Source: Siphonodentalium dalli | Lineage: Eukaryota > Mollusca > Scaphopoda > Gadilida > Siphonodentaliidae | DNA: 64,000 nt | NCBI GenBank assembly: GCA_032622095.1 | Contig: CP136061.1 | Location: forward strand, 254,275,582-254,339,581 | Reading direction: 5' to 3' | Shown: piece by piece, positions 9,559-20,671 of the stretch | How positions within the stretch are numbered: position 1 is the first letter of the stretch | How the letters are laid out: every line of letters starts with the position of its first letter | Notes under the pieces: generated by a model | Told to the model about the DNA's origin: nothing | Seen by the model: the letters and a program-made list of their open reading frames with translations, nothing else | The model's database searches: none | Made by a program: the position numbers and the translations under genes

Positions 9559-9985
9559 CCCTTTCATGACGGGAGCTGTGCTGGTGCAGCATTAAAGATT
9601 CCATATGGACGTTATATAGTTTTGACCAACACTGGGGTTAAAGAAATAATTCTTGTTTAGATTATATGTTTATGTGTTATAATCTAAAAGTTTAAACGCA
9701 AATTTTTTTATGCATTAAACATATTCCGATTATAACTAAATAAACCATTTCATGATGGGAGCTGTGCTGGTACAGCATTAAATATACTTTGCCAGTGAAT
9801 TATCTTATATATGCCAGTCTCCCATATATAAGAGAATGCACTGACTTACAAGGTCAAGGTAAACATTGATAGGCCAATGTATTCTCTTATATATGCAACG
9901 CTCCTTAAAGGAGACTCGCATATATAAGAGAATGCATTGGCACAGGGTTTTCGCATAATTTCAGGAAGCTCCAGTCACGAAAGGG
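9559..9985. mobile_element. piggyBac-like MITE carrying the hairpin module
   Basis: It begins CCCTTTCATGACGGGAGC and ends 'gctccagtcacgaaaggg' followed by TTAA (9986-9989). The left flank is degenerate (taaa). A second copy of the left end lies at about 9748. The interior holds the paired hairpins 'ttatatatgccagtctcccatatataag' and 'ccaatgtattctcttatata' ... 'gcatatataagagaatgcat'. Confidence 0.65.
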
Positions 9986-10095
9986 TTAATCTTTAATTAG
10001 ATGTCTCCAGTAATTGTCACAAACAGTGTGTTATCTTTCATTATGTATTGTCACATCTTAGGTCTTTAGGAACATTTCATTACTTACCTGTCAGG

Positions 10096-10445
10096 TCATA
10101 ATTCAAGGGTCTTAATTGTCATATTCATTTAATCAAAGCTGTTAATTCTGTAGCTTTTAATTGTTTTGCCTCTTGGCTTATCTAGTTCATTAATCTTAAT
10201 TACAATAATCAATCAGTCAACACTTTATATTTCCATTAACATGTTTTTACTTGTCACCTTTTACTCATTGGTTAATTCAGCTTGGCATTTCTCACCTCTA
10301 ATTGTATATAAAATCCTTCAACTCTAAAAGTAAAGGAAGAACATATTATCTAGACTACGGTAGTCACTTTATTGTTTCACGTCATAAGGATTACCAATGG
10401 ACACATCAAGCTAACGTTACAAGGATTACCTGTTGTTGTTATATT
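10096..10445. repeat. Dispersed repeat, left copy of a ~350-bp pair
   Basis: It matches 14484-14946 over most of its length: 'cttaattgtcat[a/aa]', 'ttccattaacatgttttac', 'cagcttggcatttctca', 'ataaaatccttcaac' and 'acacatcaagctaacgt'. A TATA-like 'tatataaaatcc' is present. The two copies are direct and 4.4 kb apart. Confidence 0.65.
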
Positions 10446-10848
10446 CATCTTGGAAAACCAGATCATTGTAAATAAAATTTACTGTACTGCCCTAATTAAA
10501 TGACTCAGCGAACCGGGATTGTACCCCAGTTAGCCTGCAATTTGGATAGACTTTAAACGCAGTTAAAATCCACAAGACAACCAGAAGATTGTGGTTAGAA
10601 TGCATGAAATTATCAACTGGTATGAAATGGTAACATCTTACATCTAGTACAATTGTGGCTCCAACAAATTATATATGTTATAGTTAGCAGTTAGTTATGT
10701 ATAGTGTATCGGCAGTCAAGGAATATAACCAGGGTTTCTTTCTACATTTATCGTGGTGCCATAGCCGTCCCAAAACCGTTAAGTGTGGTGCAGTTATGGT
10801 TTGACCTCAGTTATAAACACATAATAACACCAGTTACTGGGTTATTTA

Positions 10849-11231
10849 CAGTAATGCTCTAAATAATCGACTCCTTAACCATAGCAGAATTATGGGTAAT
10901 TTTTCAGGATTTAGTCGGAAATATGGCTTGTTGCCATTCATCGGAAAGCTCTCGGCGAGAGCTTTCTGATGAATTGCAACAAGCCATATTTACTGCAGAT
11001 TGACTGCTCATAAAGCTGGGTACCCAACTGTAAATTTTTATAAAAGCTGGGTACCCAACTGAAAGTTTTTAAAAGCTGGGTACCCAACTGAACGAAAGGG
11101 GGTGACAATGACAATTTCGACCTCACTGAGAGCTTTGTGATGAATGGCAACAAGCCATATTTCTGACTAAATCCTGAAAAGTTACCCATAATTCTGTTGA
11201 GTTAAGAAGTCGATTATTTAGGGCATTACTG
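10849..11231. mobile_element. Palindromic Tc1/mariner-type MITE with an internal triplication
   Basis: It is flanked by TA, starts CAGTAATGCTCTAAATAATC and ends 'cgattatttagggcattactg'. The middle contains three ~30-bp copies of 'aaagctgggtacccaactg' (about 11013-11092) between the hairpin arms. Confidence 0.7.
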
Positions 11232-11657
11232 TATGCGTTCAATAGTCTGAAACAAACAGCATGGAATCCCATTACTTCCAAGAAGTATTACATCAGTGTC
11301 AGCCAATCACAAAATTCCATGGTAAGAAAAATAAGCCAATCAGATAATATATTATTGCGGTTTGGGTTTCCCTACCAACCATATTTAAAACCCCCTACCC
11401 TAAAGTTTTTTTCATGGTTTTCAACAAAATCTATTTAACTTTTTCTCCAAATATTTCATAAAACACAAATAACACATTTAAGCATCTCAGAATAGGTTGA
11501 TTTCTAAGTAAAAGTATTGTGTAATATTAAAATAATCAAAAGTAGATTTATGTCAATTTGCAGAGTAAAATATGCACATGAAAAGTCATAAGAATATGTC
11601 CAAATTTTTTTTTATTAAAACAATTAAATTCCAAGTCTACATACCAACCCTCTTTTT

Positions 11658-12300
11658 AGCTCACCTGAGACGAAGTCTCCGGTGGAGCTATAGTCATCAC
11701 TCCTCGTCCGTCCGTCAACAAATCTTTAAACATCTTCTCCTCTGATTCCATTGGACGGAATGGGTTCATATTTGGTGTGGATGTTCCCAAGGTGACTCCC
11801 ATTCAGATATGTTCAAATGAGGTCACTGGGTCAAATAGTTGGGAAGCCAGTGCCATAACTCTTTCCCTCCATAGTATTTCTTAAAACGACTTCTTGTCTA
11901 GAACCATTGGTCCGATTTAGCTTATATTTGGTATGAAGGGTTCTTGAATGACTGGAGTTCAGATTTGTTCAAATGAGGTCACCAGGTTGATTAGTTGAGA
12001 AACCAGGGCCATAACTCTATTCCTCCATAGTAATTCTTAGAATGACATCTTCTCAAGAAACATTGGGCTGATTTAGCTTATATTTAGTACGGAGGGAACT
12101 TGGGTGACTGGGGTTCAGATTTTTTCAAATTGGGTCACTGGGTCAAATAGGGACAGAGCCATAACTCCAAAAACATCACAGCTACCCAACCTGTTTGAGA
12201 TGTCAGTTGTGAAATTCCAACCTAAGACTTGGGAGTCTGGAGCCCGGTCGGGAGCCCGGGGACATGTTGAGCTGAAGAAGGGGAGGTGTGATCAGTAGTG
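11658..12300. repeat. Molluscan-type 'ctcacctgag' dispersed repeat with internal ~190-bp repeats
   Basis: It begins 'agctcacctgagacgaagtc' and 'gtggagctatagtcatcact'. Then come about three imperfect units containing 'ttgttcaaatgaggtcac', 'gccataactct' and 'gatttagcttatattt'. This style of repeat is familiar from bivalve and gastropod genomes. The short open frame at 12104-12298 is within it and is not credible as a gene. Confidence 0.55.
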
Positions 12301-12625
12301 TACAGTTGGTAATTTAAAGGGAGATATTCACTGATCTACATACATGAAGCCTCTCTAGCCACACATCCTGTTTAGATCTAATTCTTTTAAAGTGATTATG
12401 AAAAGTTCTGACTGTTGTGGTCTCCAGAGTCCCAGTCTTATCAGTCTTTGCAGTCTGGTGAGTGACCCCACAGTCTTTGACTGTCTTGTTTTTTGGCTTG
12501 TACACCAAACCAGACATATATTTTCTTTGGCCTAATAAATATTACCCAACAATGAGAATAGGATTATTTAAATCGGCAGTAATAGGAATAGTCTTATGGG
12601 TTTGACTCAGAGTTATACAACATAC

Positions 12626-12658
12626 CAGCAAAGCTATCCTGAAGTCAGTCTCCTCCAT
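12626..12658 (-). CDS. SLC25A26: Mitochondrial S-adenosylmethionine carrier, exon 1 (start codon)
   Basis: On the minus strand ATGGAGGAGACTGACTTCAG and the following 13 bases encode M-E-E-T-D-F-R-I-A-L-L and end at the donor ctg|gtatgt. Joining in phase 0 to exon 2 gives ...A-L-L-A-G-G-S-A-G, which fits the start of SLC25A26 proteins: a short polar start followed by 'A-L-(L/V)-A-G-G-(x)-A-G' at the beginning of the first transmembrane helix. The exon is only 33 coding bases long. It was found because exon 2 required a phase-0 partner ending just before A-G-G. The 5' untranslated region extends to higher coordinates, but no promoter element could be confirmed. Confidence 0.8.
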
Positions 12659-13430
12659 TCAGAAGTTTCATCATTCTTCAGTTGATCAGCTGCAAATTTA
12701 AGAAGAGGAGATCCTTATACAATTGTATGCAAATATGTGGCTACATGCAGTCATTACTAAATATAACAGTAATCAGACAATCACAATTAGGTCAAACCTG
12801 AACAATCAGTCCTTTATAATTATTAACTAGAGATGGGACCCTCCCAATGGGAATAAAGATACCTACATTAAGGGTAGCTATTTTAACATTTGTTTTAAAA
12901 AAAAAAAAAAGCACAAAGATTTACAAGCTCAGAAAAAGTTAAATACCTGTATATCCAGTCAGATCGAGCTCATAATCGCTGATTTGAATAGTCGTAAGTA
13001 TCTGCGCCAAGTTTCAAAACAATTGACTGGAAAATGTAGGATACGAGTTCGAACAAAATTATGCCTGTAGCGAACAATTTATAAATCGTAAAAGTGGAAT
13101 AACTCCACTAAAAAAGTCGAACGAACCTCATAATCGCAGGTGTACAGGTTACCATGGTAACCATGGTACTATATATCTGTGCCAAGTTTAAAAATAATTA
13201 AGTGAAAACATATGTGTAGCGATGTAGCACCTGTCCAGAAGGAGATGCCTTCATTCCAGCCCAACCCCCCCCCCCCCCCACTGGGTCACTCGAAGGGTAG
13301 GACGTTACACATGTACAAGCTCGGACAAAGTTGTGTCCACAGATGGACAAGCTGATTTCTGTATAACCCCACCCTGTAACTTCTTTACATTACAGGGGGG
13401 GGGCATATAAAGAGGGGTCCCTACACAAAT
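12659..13430. other. 5' flank of SLC25A26 and repeats
   Basis: It contains an 18-base exact match to SLC25A26 exon 2 at about 12844-12861 ('ccaatgggaataaagata'). A repeat (12740-12815) resembles 14372-14470. A C-tract lies at about 13266-13280. No promoter motif can be assigned with confidence. Confidence 0.35.
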
Positions 13431-14287
13431 GTATTCTAATAGAGGTCAAATTATTTGCAGACAATTGCCTCCTCTATAGAGAAATCAGAGACCAGTCAGA
13501 CCACCATGCACTACAGAAAGACCTCTCCTCGCTAGAAATATGGGCTGACCAATGGGGGATGCGCTTCAACGCAAAAAAATGCTACATCATGTCTACAAAG
13601 GGCAAATCAACCCACATGTACCAGCTAGACAATCACATCCTTCAGTCAGTAGATGAAACACCATATCTTGGACTGACTTTTACCAACAATCTAACCTGGT
13701 CATCCCATATAAATAAAATTGTCAAAAGAGCCAACAGCACCCTGGGATTCCTTAAAAGAAACATCAGCAAAGCCGATAAAAAACACAAGAAGCTGGCTTA
13801 CGAGTCCATGGTAAGATCTACACTCGAATACGGGGCAGAAATATGGGATCCATACTTGCAGAAGGACATAGACAACATCGAAAGAGTACAGAAAAAAGCT
13901 GCAAGATTCATCACCAGCAATTACAAGAACAGAGAAAAGGGTGCAGTTACCGAAATGATGGAAATAGAAGGACTGACACCAATGAAGATAAGAAGAGAAG
14001 TGAAAAGGATGACACTGTTTAGGAAGATAGTAGAGGGGTTGGTTCCGGCTATACATACACATGACCTATTAACACCAAGGAGCAAGGACAAACGAAAAAT
14101 AACTGCCAAAAAATTCCCAGGATTTGAAACAACAAACATTATTGAGTCGCACGAGTGTACTAACTCGCTTTCTTACGAAATAATAAGGACAAATACAGCT
14201 CAATATAAGAACTCATTCTTTGTGAAAACAATCATCGAATGGAACCACCTGGAGGATACGGACATTCAACATCGATACCAACATTAA
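13431..14287 (+). pseudogene. Reverse transcriptase C-terminal part of a CR1/jockey-like LINE, 5'-truncated
   Basis: An open frame runs from before 13445 to the stop at 14287. It begins V-K-L-F-A-D-N-C-L-L-Y-R, the region of the RT catalytic motif. It continues through W-G-M-R-F-N-A-K-K-C, 'YLGLTFTNNLTWSSHINKI', 'RANSTLGFLKRN', 'LEYGAEIWDPYLQKDI', 'IERVQKKAARFI' and 'FFVKTIIEWNHL'. These are standard C-terminal blocks of non-LTR retrotransposon polymerases of the CR1/jockey/L2 type. Most of the palm, the fingers and the endonuclease are missing, as expected for 5' truncation. The second catalytic aspartate appears as N (FADN for F/YxDD), so it would probably be inactive. The usual annotated start at 13559 is only an internal methionine. 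Confidence 0.85.
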
Positions 14288-14366
14288 CAGCAAATTAAGT
14301 CGTCCAACGGTGCACCTACAGCCAAATCAAGGCTACTACACCGAACTACATACAGATACAGATAGA
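14288..14366 (+). mobile_element. 3' untranslated end of the LINE fragment
   Basis: Following the stop codon there are about 80 bases ending in 'acatacagatacagatagat', a short satellite-like 3' end typical of CR1/jockey relatives. The next repeat starts right after. Confidence 0.5.
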
Positions 14367-14371
14367 TCACT

Positions 14372-14946
14372 GCATGCAGATGATGCAGTCAATATAGCAG
14401 TCAGAATCACAATTGAGTCAAACCTGAATTGTTTTGTACCAATTTTGCAAACCTAGCTATTATAAACAGTAATGTTATTGGTCATATTAATGTATCTTAA
14501 TTGTCATAATCATTTAATCAAACCTGTTAATTATGTTAGTAGCTTTTAGTTGTTTTCATCTTGGCTTATCTACATGTTGTTCATTAATCTTAATTGTCGT
14601 ATTCAATCAGTCAATACTTTCTATTTCCATTAACATGTTTTACTTGTCACTTTGAGATTTTCTGCGATGTTAGTAGACTCTATGCTAAATTCCAACAGTT
14701 GACATAGCGCCTGAGTACTAACTTATCAGTTTCACACACCCGAACAACTTCAGGAACAAGTCCATAATATGTTCGACAGCTTGGCATTTCTCAGCTCCAA
14801 TTGTACATTTATATAAAATCCTTCAACTTTAAACTCTAAAAAAAGAATATTTGATCTAGACGAGTCACTATATTATTTCACATCATTAGGGTTACCATTG
14901 AACACATCAAGCTAACGTAACTGGGATTTAATACCTGTTGCTGTTA
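14372..14946. repeat. Dispersed repeat, right copy of the ~350-bp pair
   Basis: It corresponds to 10096-10445 and, at its left end, to 12740-12815. About 130 bases at 14650-14785 have no counterpart in the left copy. Its right end abuts the TTAA element at 14948. Confidence 0.6.
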
Positions 14947-14947
14947 A

Positions 14948-15321
14948 CCCTTTACCCAACAAACCGGCCAAAAACGCCCAAATAAAGCTTCAACAGCCTA
15001 AAATATCTTCGGTCTGTCTCAATAACACCATACAAATATGGATATCATTGGAACCGGTTCATTGACCGCATTGTGATGGTTACAGTTATGCCCTGTGCCA
15101 ATGCATTCTCTTATATATGCGAGTCGACCATAAGAGAATGCATTGGTCTAAAAAAAATCTTTTTTTAACACTTTTTACCATTTTTTCTTACATTCTTTAA
15201 CAATTTTATAATTTTTAATGTGTTAAGCCAATGCATTCTCTTATATATGCGAGGCGACCTATGGTCGACTCGCATATATAAGAGAATGCATTGGCACAGG
15301 GCCCTTCTGTTGGGTAAAGGG
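14948..15321. mobile_element. TTAA-target element 'CCCTTTACCCAACA', copy 1
   Basis: It is flanked by TTAA (14944-14947, 15322-15325) with ends CCCTTTACCCAACA and TGTTGGGTAAAGGG. After a ~145-bp left arm it carries the hairpin module (CCCTGTGCCAATGC ... GCATTGGCACAGGG). In this copy the first hairpin has lost part of its stem. It is non-coding and piggyBac-like by target site and end sequence. Confidence 0.8.
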
Positions 15322-15660
15322 TTAATAGTGCCTTGATATACGGTTTTAATAACAATCTATGATATCGTAGAAACATTTCCCCCCGTTACATTGCCAGAAT
15401 GTGCAACATAATTAAAACTAAGATATAGAGTTATTCCCTTTCATTCAAAAAAGAGACTTTGCAGTACAGTCCAGATGAAATATAAGCACAGATAATACGT
15501 CGGTACCTCAACAAGAACAACATGTTCACAGTTTATTCGATCGGATAAGTTGATAATACAATGTTTTGGAGTTTCATCTTTCAAATGGTAATTAATATGG
15601 CATATATTTTATATACCGTAATGTGATCTGGGGGTTAGAAAATTAAGTAGGCCTTTAACT
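15322..15660. repeat. Dispersed repeat D, copy 1
   Basis: It shares 'tagagttattccctttcat', 'acatgttcacagtttatt', 'gataagttgataatacaatg' and 'ggcatatattttatata' with 38985-39640 and 45330-45575. The ends were not resolved. Confidence 0.55.
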
Positions 15661-17185
15661 CTTTAGTTCCCACGCTAGGTGTATAAGCCACCCCGTCATC
15701 TCCCTGCTGCTATATCATAACCCCGAAGGAGTGTACCCGGCCATATATCAAGTACCAGACCATATTTCCCCAGGAAGTTTTGGCTCGTCAGATAGTACCC
15801 CGTTGCTCCATAAATGGTGATAAACATGTTACTGTGTTGACACAGTGAGGGTAATCTGTTGGAGTGACAGTTCCAAATTGGCCTAATGGCGTAAGCCGGG
15901 ACGTTTGCGTAATTTTATAAAAGTCGACACCTGCATGAGAACAAGAGCCCTGGGCAAGCAGGCATCTTTGACCTTTTGATTAGGATTAGCGTTATGTGTT
16001 ATGAAAGTACAATGTTTTTGCGGTAACGATTTTATTTCGCTACAGTCAGAACTAATGTATTTCCGCCGGAGAAAATTATTAAACGCTCGTGAAAATAAAT
16101 AAATATATTTGCCTGGTATCAATTCAAAAGCGCTAGATATCGTCTGTTGTTTTAGCCAAATAACACGATGTCGCACTACGAAATTCAAATAAGGTTTTAA
16201 AATATAATGCTCTGTTCAGGGCTGTTTGCAATTGTGATGATTCATTGGTAATTCGCTGCACGTACACATGTACATATAGAGGTTCCGCTTCTAGCGTGTT
16301 TAATTCTTACGTCTATAGCTCAAACGGCCTCATATTTATTAGCACAAATCAATGGTGATCTAATCTTCCTATATCAATGTGCATACTGGAATATAGGTAT
16401 ACATGTATGTCATTGAATTTTCCGTGGGTTGTTTAATTACTCAATATCAACTTTGCTTAGACTTAAAAAAGACACGTATTATCACGTCTTGCTAAGTGAG
16501 GAATTTGGAAGTTCATCTTTGTGCAAACACATGGTATCACCATTTAAAATTTAGCACCGGCATTTGGTTGCTAATCATTCATGTTTCGAAGAAAATGTTT
16601 ATCTTTGTGGTCCCGGCGGTTTGGAGTAATGTGATTACGTTACTGATGCATCAGAGGCAAACACTGCAACCCCAAATGTAACCCTTGTCGTCGAAATTAT
16701 ATTCAGTGACCTACAGTTACTGTCAGTGTTATTGTAAGATTATGCCGAATCTGGCTCCAATACAAACACTATCCAATATAAATATGTAAGATACTTGTCG
16801 GGATTTAAATACATATACACAATGAATACGTGCGACGTGTAGTCAATTACTTGGTACATGTTCGAAAATAATATTCCAGCTGTACATATACATGTATATA
16901 GTGAGGTTTCCACTTGGAGGATATGTTCGTGTAACTTGCAGAGAAATGGGTGTGGATAATTTGTGTTAGCGTGTAAGTTGTAACACTGAACCAATTTTTG
17001 GTGAACGCATATTAGAAACACGCTTCTGTGATAAATAAGTGGAATAGTTAAATCGGAATGGGTCAAAATTAACCTACATGGGGCTTGCACGCTACCCGTG
17101 CACGCCAAGTCCTGAGAGATTGGTGCCATGCGTGTATATTCGATGCCATATCATTAATATAATATAAGAGATAGACACACATAGG
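15661..17185. other. Mostly unique DNA without a supportable gene
   Basis: It contains less obvious repeat DNA than the rest of the window. Several 60-130-codon open frames exist on both strands, but none shows a domain, splice pattern or composition that persuades me. Confidence 0.35.
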
Positions 17186-17594
17186 TCATTTGGTGGCATC
17201 ATCAGAAACATATTGCCGTATCAGTATCGACTTCCTCTGGACTATAACTGGCCCTGTCTTTTTGGGTAAATGAATATATAGTGATTCCTTTCGAAGTGTA
17301 TTTGACCAGACAATCGGGTTAATAGTCACGAAGCTATCGACACTGGGCGACACATTGTCGGTAGCCGGGGGGTCATCGTCGTCTGAATATTCTGATGATG
17401 AGGTACATTGCAAGAAAAACGCTAAAAAAGCTATCATCTCCCAATAAAATGTTGATCATTGCTTGTTTCGAAAATGCGGCAGCCATGTTGTTTGCCACTA
17501 TACTTGGAATGATATGACTGACGCCTGGCTCCATGCAATATGTATAGAGCCCAAATAACACAGCAGGAATCGCGCGCGATGCCCATGGCGCCAC
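17186..17594 (-). CDS. Possible frameshifted coding stretch, function unknown
   Basis: Two overlapping minus-strand frames look more protein-like than their surroundings. The first (17594-17373) is M-A-P-W-A-S-R-A-I-P-A-V-L-F-G..., hydrophobic. The second (17437-17186) begins M-I-A-F-L-A-F-F-L-Q-C-T and continues with S-S-S-E-Y-S-D-D-D-D-P-P and a mixed polar tail to V-S-D-D-A-T-K. They overlap across a T-run ('agctttttta'), where one indel would join them into one frame of about 135 codons with a membrane segment followed by an acidic stretch. I recognise no family. A chance pair of frames is a real alternative. Confidence 0.2.
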
Positions 17595-18030
17595 GTTTAT
17601 TGCTATTATATAGGCAAATAACGAGTTAACATAACCTGACGGTCTCGATTGGAAAATAGCAGGGACACATGGGCGAACTCATTAGTACAGTCTGTCGACC
17701 CCAGTGAGGCGCTCTCCAGCGCTTGTGGGGAAATCTGGTAACGTGCTCTTAGGCGCTTCTAAGGATATGATGCGAGACGTCGATAGGCACTTCTGGGGAT
17801 GAAATTGGACATCTCCAGATCCCGGCTACAACATCTACAGAAATTAAATTGTGATTGGGAATAATTAAGTTTGGCCAGTACAAGTACTGTGAATACATTG
17901 AGATATAGTCAAAGTGTATGTAGGATTTAGAATATAATAAGAGATGGACTGTCGTCTGGTGCATTATACCATGTGGGCATGCCTACCGGTATAGTAACCT
18001 ATGACTAACATATATACTCAGGTGGACACA
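17595..18030. other. Unassigned DNA
   Basis: Nothing supportable was seen apart from a short direct repeat ('ggcgctctccagcgctt', 'gcgcttct'). Confidence 0.3.
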
Positions 18031-18035
18031 AGAAT

Positions 18036-18520
18036 CAGCATTTTCAGATAAACAAAGATGAATAACTCTAGAACGGAATACCCACACAAAACAATTGAAC
18101 ACTCCATTGCATGCATGTCCTCGTGTAGTATAGTGAACATTCATACAAAATTTCATTTATATTGATATCCGACAACTGGTGACAGTAGAGATATCGGCTT
18201 GGACAGACAAAAAAAACAAAACATTTCCAGATAAACAGAGATGAATAGAACGGGAAACCCGAAACAAAATGATAGAACACACCTATGAACATACATACCA
18301 AATTTTATAGAGATCCAAGTATAGGCCCGACTGTTCAAGATACTAGTATGACATGAACAGACATTGGATGGACAGAAAACATTTCCAGATAAACAAAGAT
18401 GAATAACTCAAGAACGGGAAAACCTGAAAAAAAAAACCAATTGAACAATCCATCATTGCATGTCCTCATAGTAGTGAACACGAATACCAAATTTCATTGA
18501 GATCCAAACATGACTAGGCT
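18036..18520. repeat. Tandem ~180-bp units of the 'ttccagataaacaaagatga' repeat
   Basis: About three units contain 'cagataaacaaagatgaata', 'cctgaacaaaacaattgaac', 'ccataccaaatttcat' and 'tcggacagacaaaa'. The same family forms a longer array at 59170-59890. Confidence 0.7.
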
Positions 18521-18659
18521 ACTGGAGGGTATCACCCCCCCTCCCCCCTGAATCCTGAATACGAGTTAATTCGAGTTAATTCCTTGAGTCAGAATCAGAC
18601 CGAACACAAGTTTTGTATAATTCCATTTGCACACCCCCCTTGCACCTCAGTGTTTATGC

Positions 18660-19260
18660 CTAATATCCTATATCTTCATAAACGATGGTTCTATATTCCC
18701 GGTATGAGAACATTCAGATATTTTAACCTGAAACATTGCATAAATCCTAACATCTTGTGGTCTAACTCCATACAAATGCACACGGCTACGGGCAAGAGAC
18801 CACGACACACCGAGCTGACCATCGTTGTTCGGCCGGTGTGAGAACATTTTGATATTTGAACAAGAAAATCGCAAATCCTAGCATCCAGACTGGCCTCAAC
18901 TAAAGCTTTCTTATAATGTTGGAAATTTTAAACCTCATACTCCCCCTCAGGTTGGAAAATTCTCCAACTGATGACCACAAGTTTGACCAAATGTAGTAAA
19001 AATATTGTTAAACTTATTAGCATTTTTGTATTGGCCACAGGGGAGAGACAATGACACACCGGGCCGACCATGGTTCGGCCCGGTGTGCGAAAACTTTGTA
19101 ATCTGAACAAGAAAATCGCAAAATCCTAGCATCTAGACTAGCGTCAAGCATTTTTAGAGTTGGAAATTTCAAACCTGACACCCCACTTAGATTGGAAAAT
19201 TTACAACTTATGACAATTCCAATGCCAATGTTGACCAAATGTATGAGAATATTGTTTTCT
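18660..19260. repeat. Two to three ~240-bp imperfect tandem units
   Basis: Units share 'gacacaccg[a/g]gc', 'ttcggcc[c]ggtgtg', 'tgaacaagaaaatcgcaaa', 'tcctagcatc' and 'aaattttaaacct'. No gene is present. Confidence 0.6.
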
Positions 19261-20362
19261 TAAATTAACTAGCAGTTGTCGCCACGTCTCTGTTTATGAT
19301 GGCATGGTGGTCGAATATGCACAAGAAGCTATTCTACCCACTCATTCATACAGATACTAGTAACTAGCACAAAATATTACTTTGCGCCATCAAAACCTGC
19401 GTCCAAGATGTTTTGCTTGAACACGAATACCAGTTAATTCGGGGGTATGAATCGGACGGACATATGGTAAGAGAGATGGACCGACAGACAGAGCCCTCGG
19501 CTATATGCCCGAACCTCCTACAGGGGTCATGGGGGGGGGGGGGGGGGGGGGCTAATCTTGCATATTATGGCCTTCTAAGTTCTATACATGACCCCCAGTT
19601 CTAAAGTTTGACAAATCAATGATTGAATGTCCTTTCACCAACTGGTAGTTCATTGTGATAGATATGTTTACTACCTAAAATTTTCAATTTAAAGAGTGAA
19701 TGAACTAATTAACACCATTCAACTCAAACTAGTAATTGTCTCTAAATTAAACTCAGCTCTTCAATTATCCACTTCCCATTCCGTGAATTTGAGAAAGTCG
19801 CGTAACGAAAATAGGGAAGTAGAAATTTTTAATCGCCGAACTCGGTCAGAAGGGGGAGAGATTTCCTCAATAAAGACGATATTTTCAGGTATATTAATTT
19901 GGTATAAAGTTTCAAAAAGTTGAGAGACTGGATATGTATTTTATACCTATGATATAACGAGTTTTCCACCTCTCTTCTTGATCAGCTGATGCCTGAATTT
20001 CGTCATGCAAATCTAATTTCGAGAATCGAAGTTGGATCATTTCGATCAATTGGCACAGATTTGAAAATATCCGACTGAACAAAGGATATTAATTGATAAA
20101 GTGAGAATGGAATTGAAATATGTCTGGGCAGTATCATGAGTGTGGCAGTATGGCAATAATTATATCAAAGCCGCACTTCACCGTCAAATGCATTTTGGAA
20201 TGCTGATTCTTTGTAAATTGTTGTTGTTGTTGTATTTGTTGTTGTTGTTGGTTATCTCTTCTCCAGACACCACTATTTGTTGTTTCACTTCAAAGTGATT
20301 CTAAACATTTTGTACGATGGTCAATTCGTACATGGATGTTCCATACCATCCTTTTGCGCCAT
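19261..20362. other. Unassigned DNA with a G-tract and a TTG microsatellite
   Basis: It contains a ~21-base G run at about 19531-19551 and (TTG)n at about 20218-20252. The open frame at 19413-19604 runs through the G-tract and is artefactual. Confidence 0.5.
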
Positions 20363-20363
20363 A

Positions 20364-20544
20364 CTCTCAGGTGCCTAATAATCGTGATGGCCTAATAATA
20401 GTGATGTGGGGGGATTTAATTAGGCTGAAATTAATAATAGTGATGGCAATTTCACTCTATGTCTCAATTCCAAATAATAGTGATCGTTGGGAATTTTCTC
20501 TAAAATTAATAATCGTGCTGACACTATTATTTGGCACCTGAGAG
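20364..20544. mobile_element. Palindromic MITE with ends CTCTCAGGTGCC
   Basis: The ends CTCTCAGGTGCCTAATAATC and its inverse ('attatttggcacctgagag') are flanked by TA on both sides. Internal short repeats of 'taataatagtgat' lie between. It is non-coding. Confidence 0.65.
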
Positions 20545-20671
20545 TACGTGTTCTGTAGGAAATCTATTGGTCGTTTTGTACCATCGAAAATCAAAAAGCA
20601 AGCTAGACCACTGAATCGCAGCCGTATTGGATTCATACAGCTCCGTTCCATGGTTTCAGAGATTAATCCAG

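Larger units (their letters stand above)
7309..12625 (-). other. SLC25A26 intron 1 (5.3 kb), filled with repeats
   Basis: The interval separates exon 1 and exon 2 on the minus strand. Besides the listed elements it holds AT-rich DNA with no other exon that I can support (7391-7770, 7930-8100, 8420-9166, 10450-10846, 11233-11657, 12301-12625). Confidence 0.7.

Noticed and set aside
13264-13400. G/C tracts as a regulatory site of SLC25A26
   Set aside because: The tracts look like simple sequence; no motif or position ties them to the gene's transcription start.
10096-14946. The 350-bp direct repeats as LTRs of one retrotransposon
   Set aside because: The DNA between them holds a carrier exon, a molluscan repeat and a truncated LINE, with no gag-pol, primer-binding site or polypurine tract; TG/CA borders and target repeats could not be shown.
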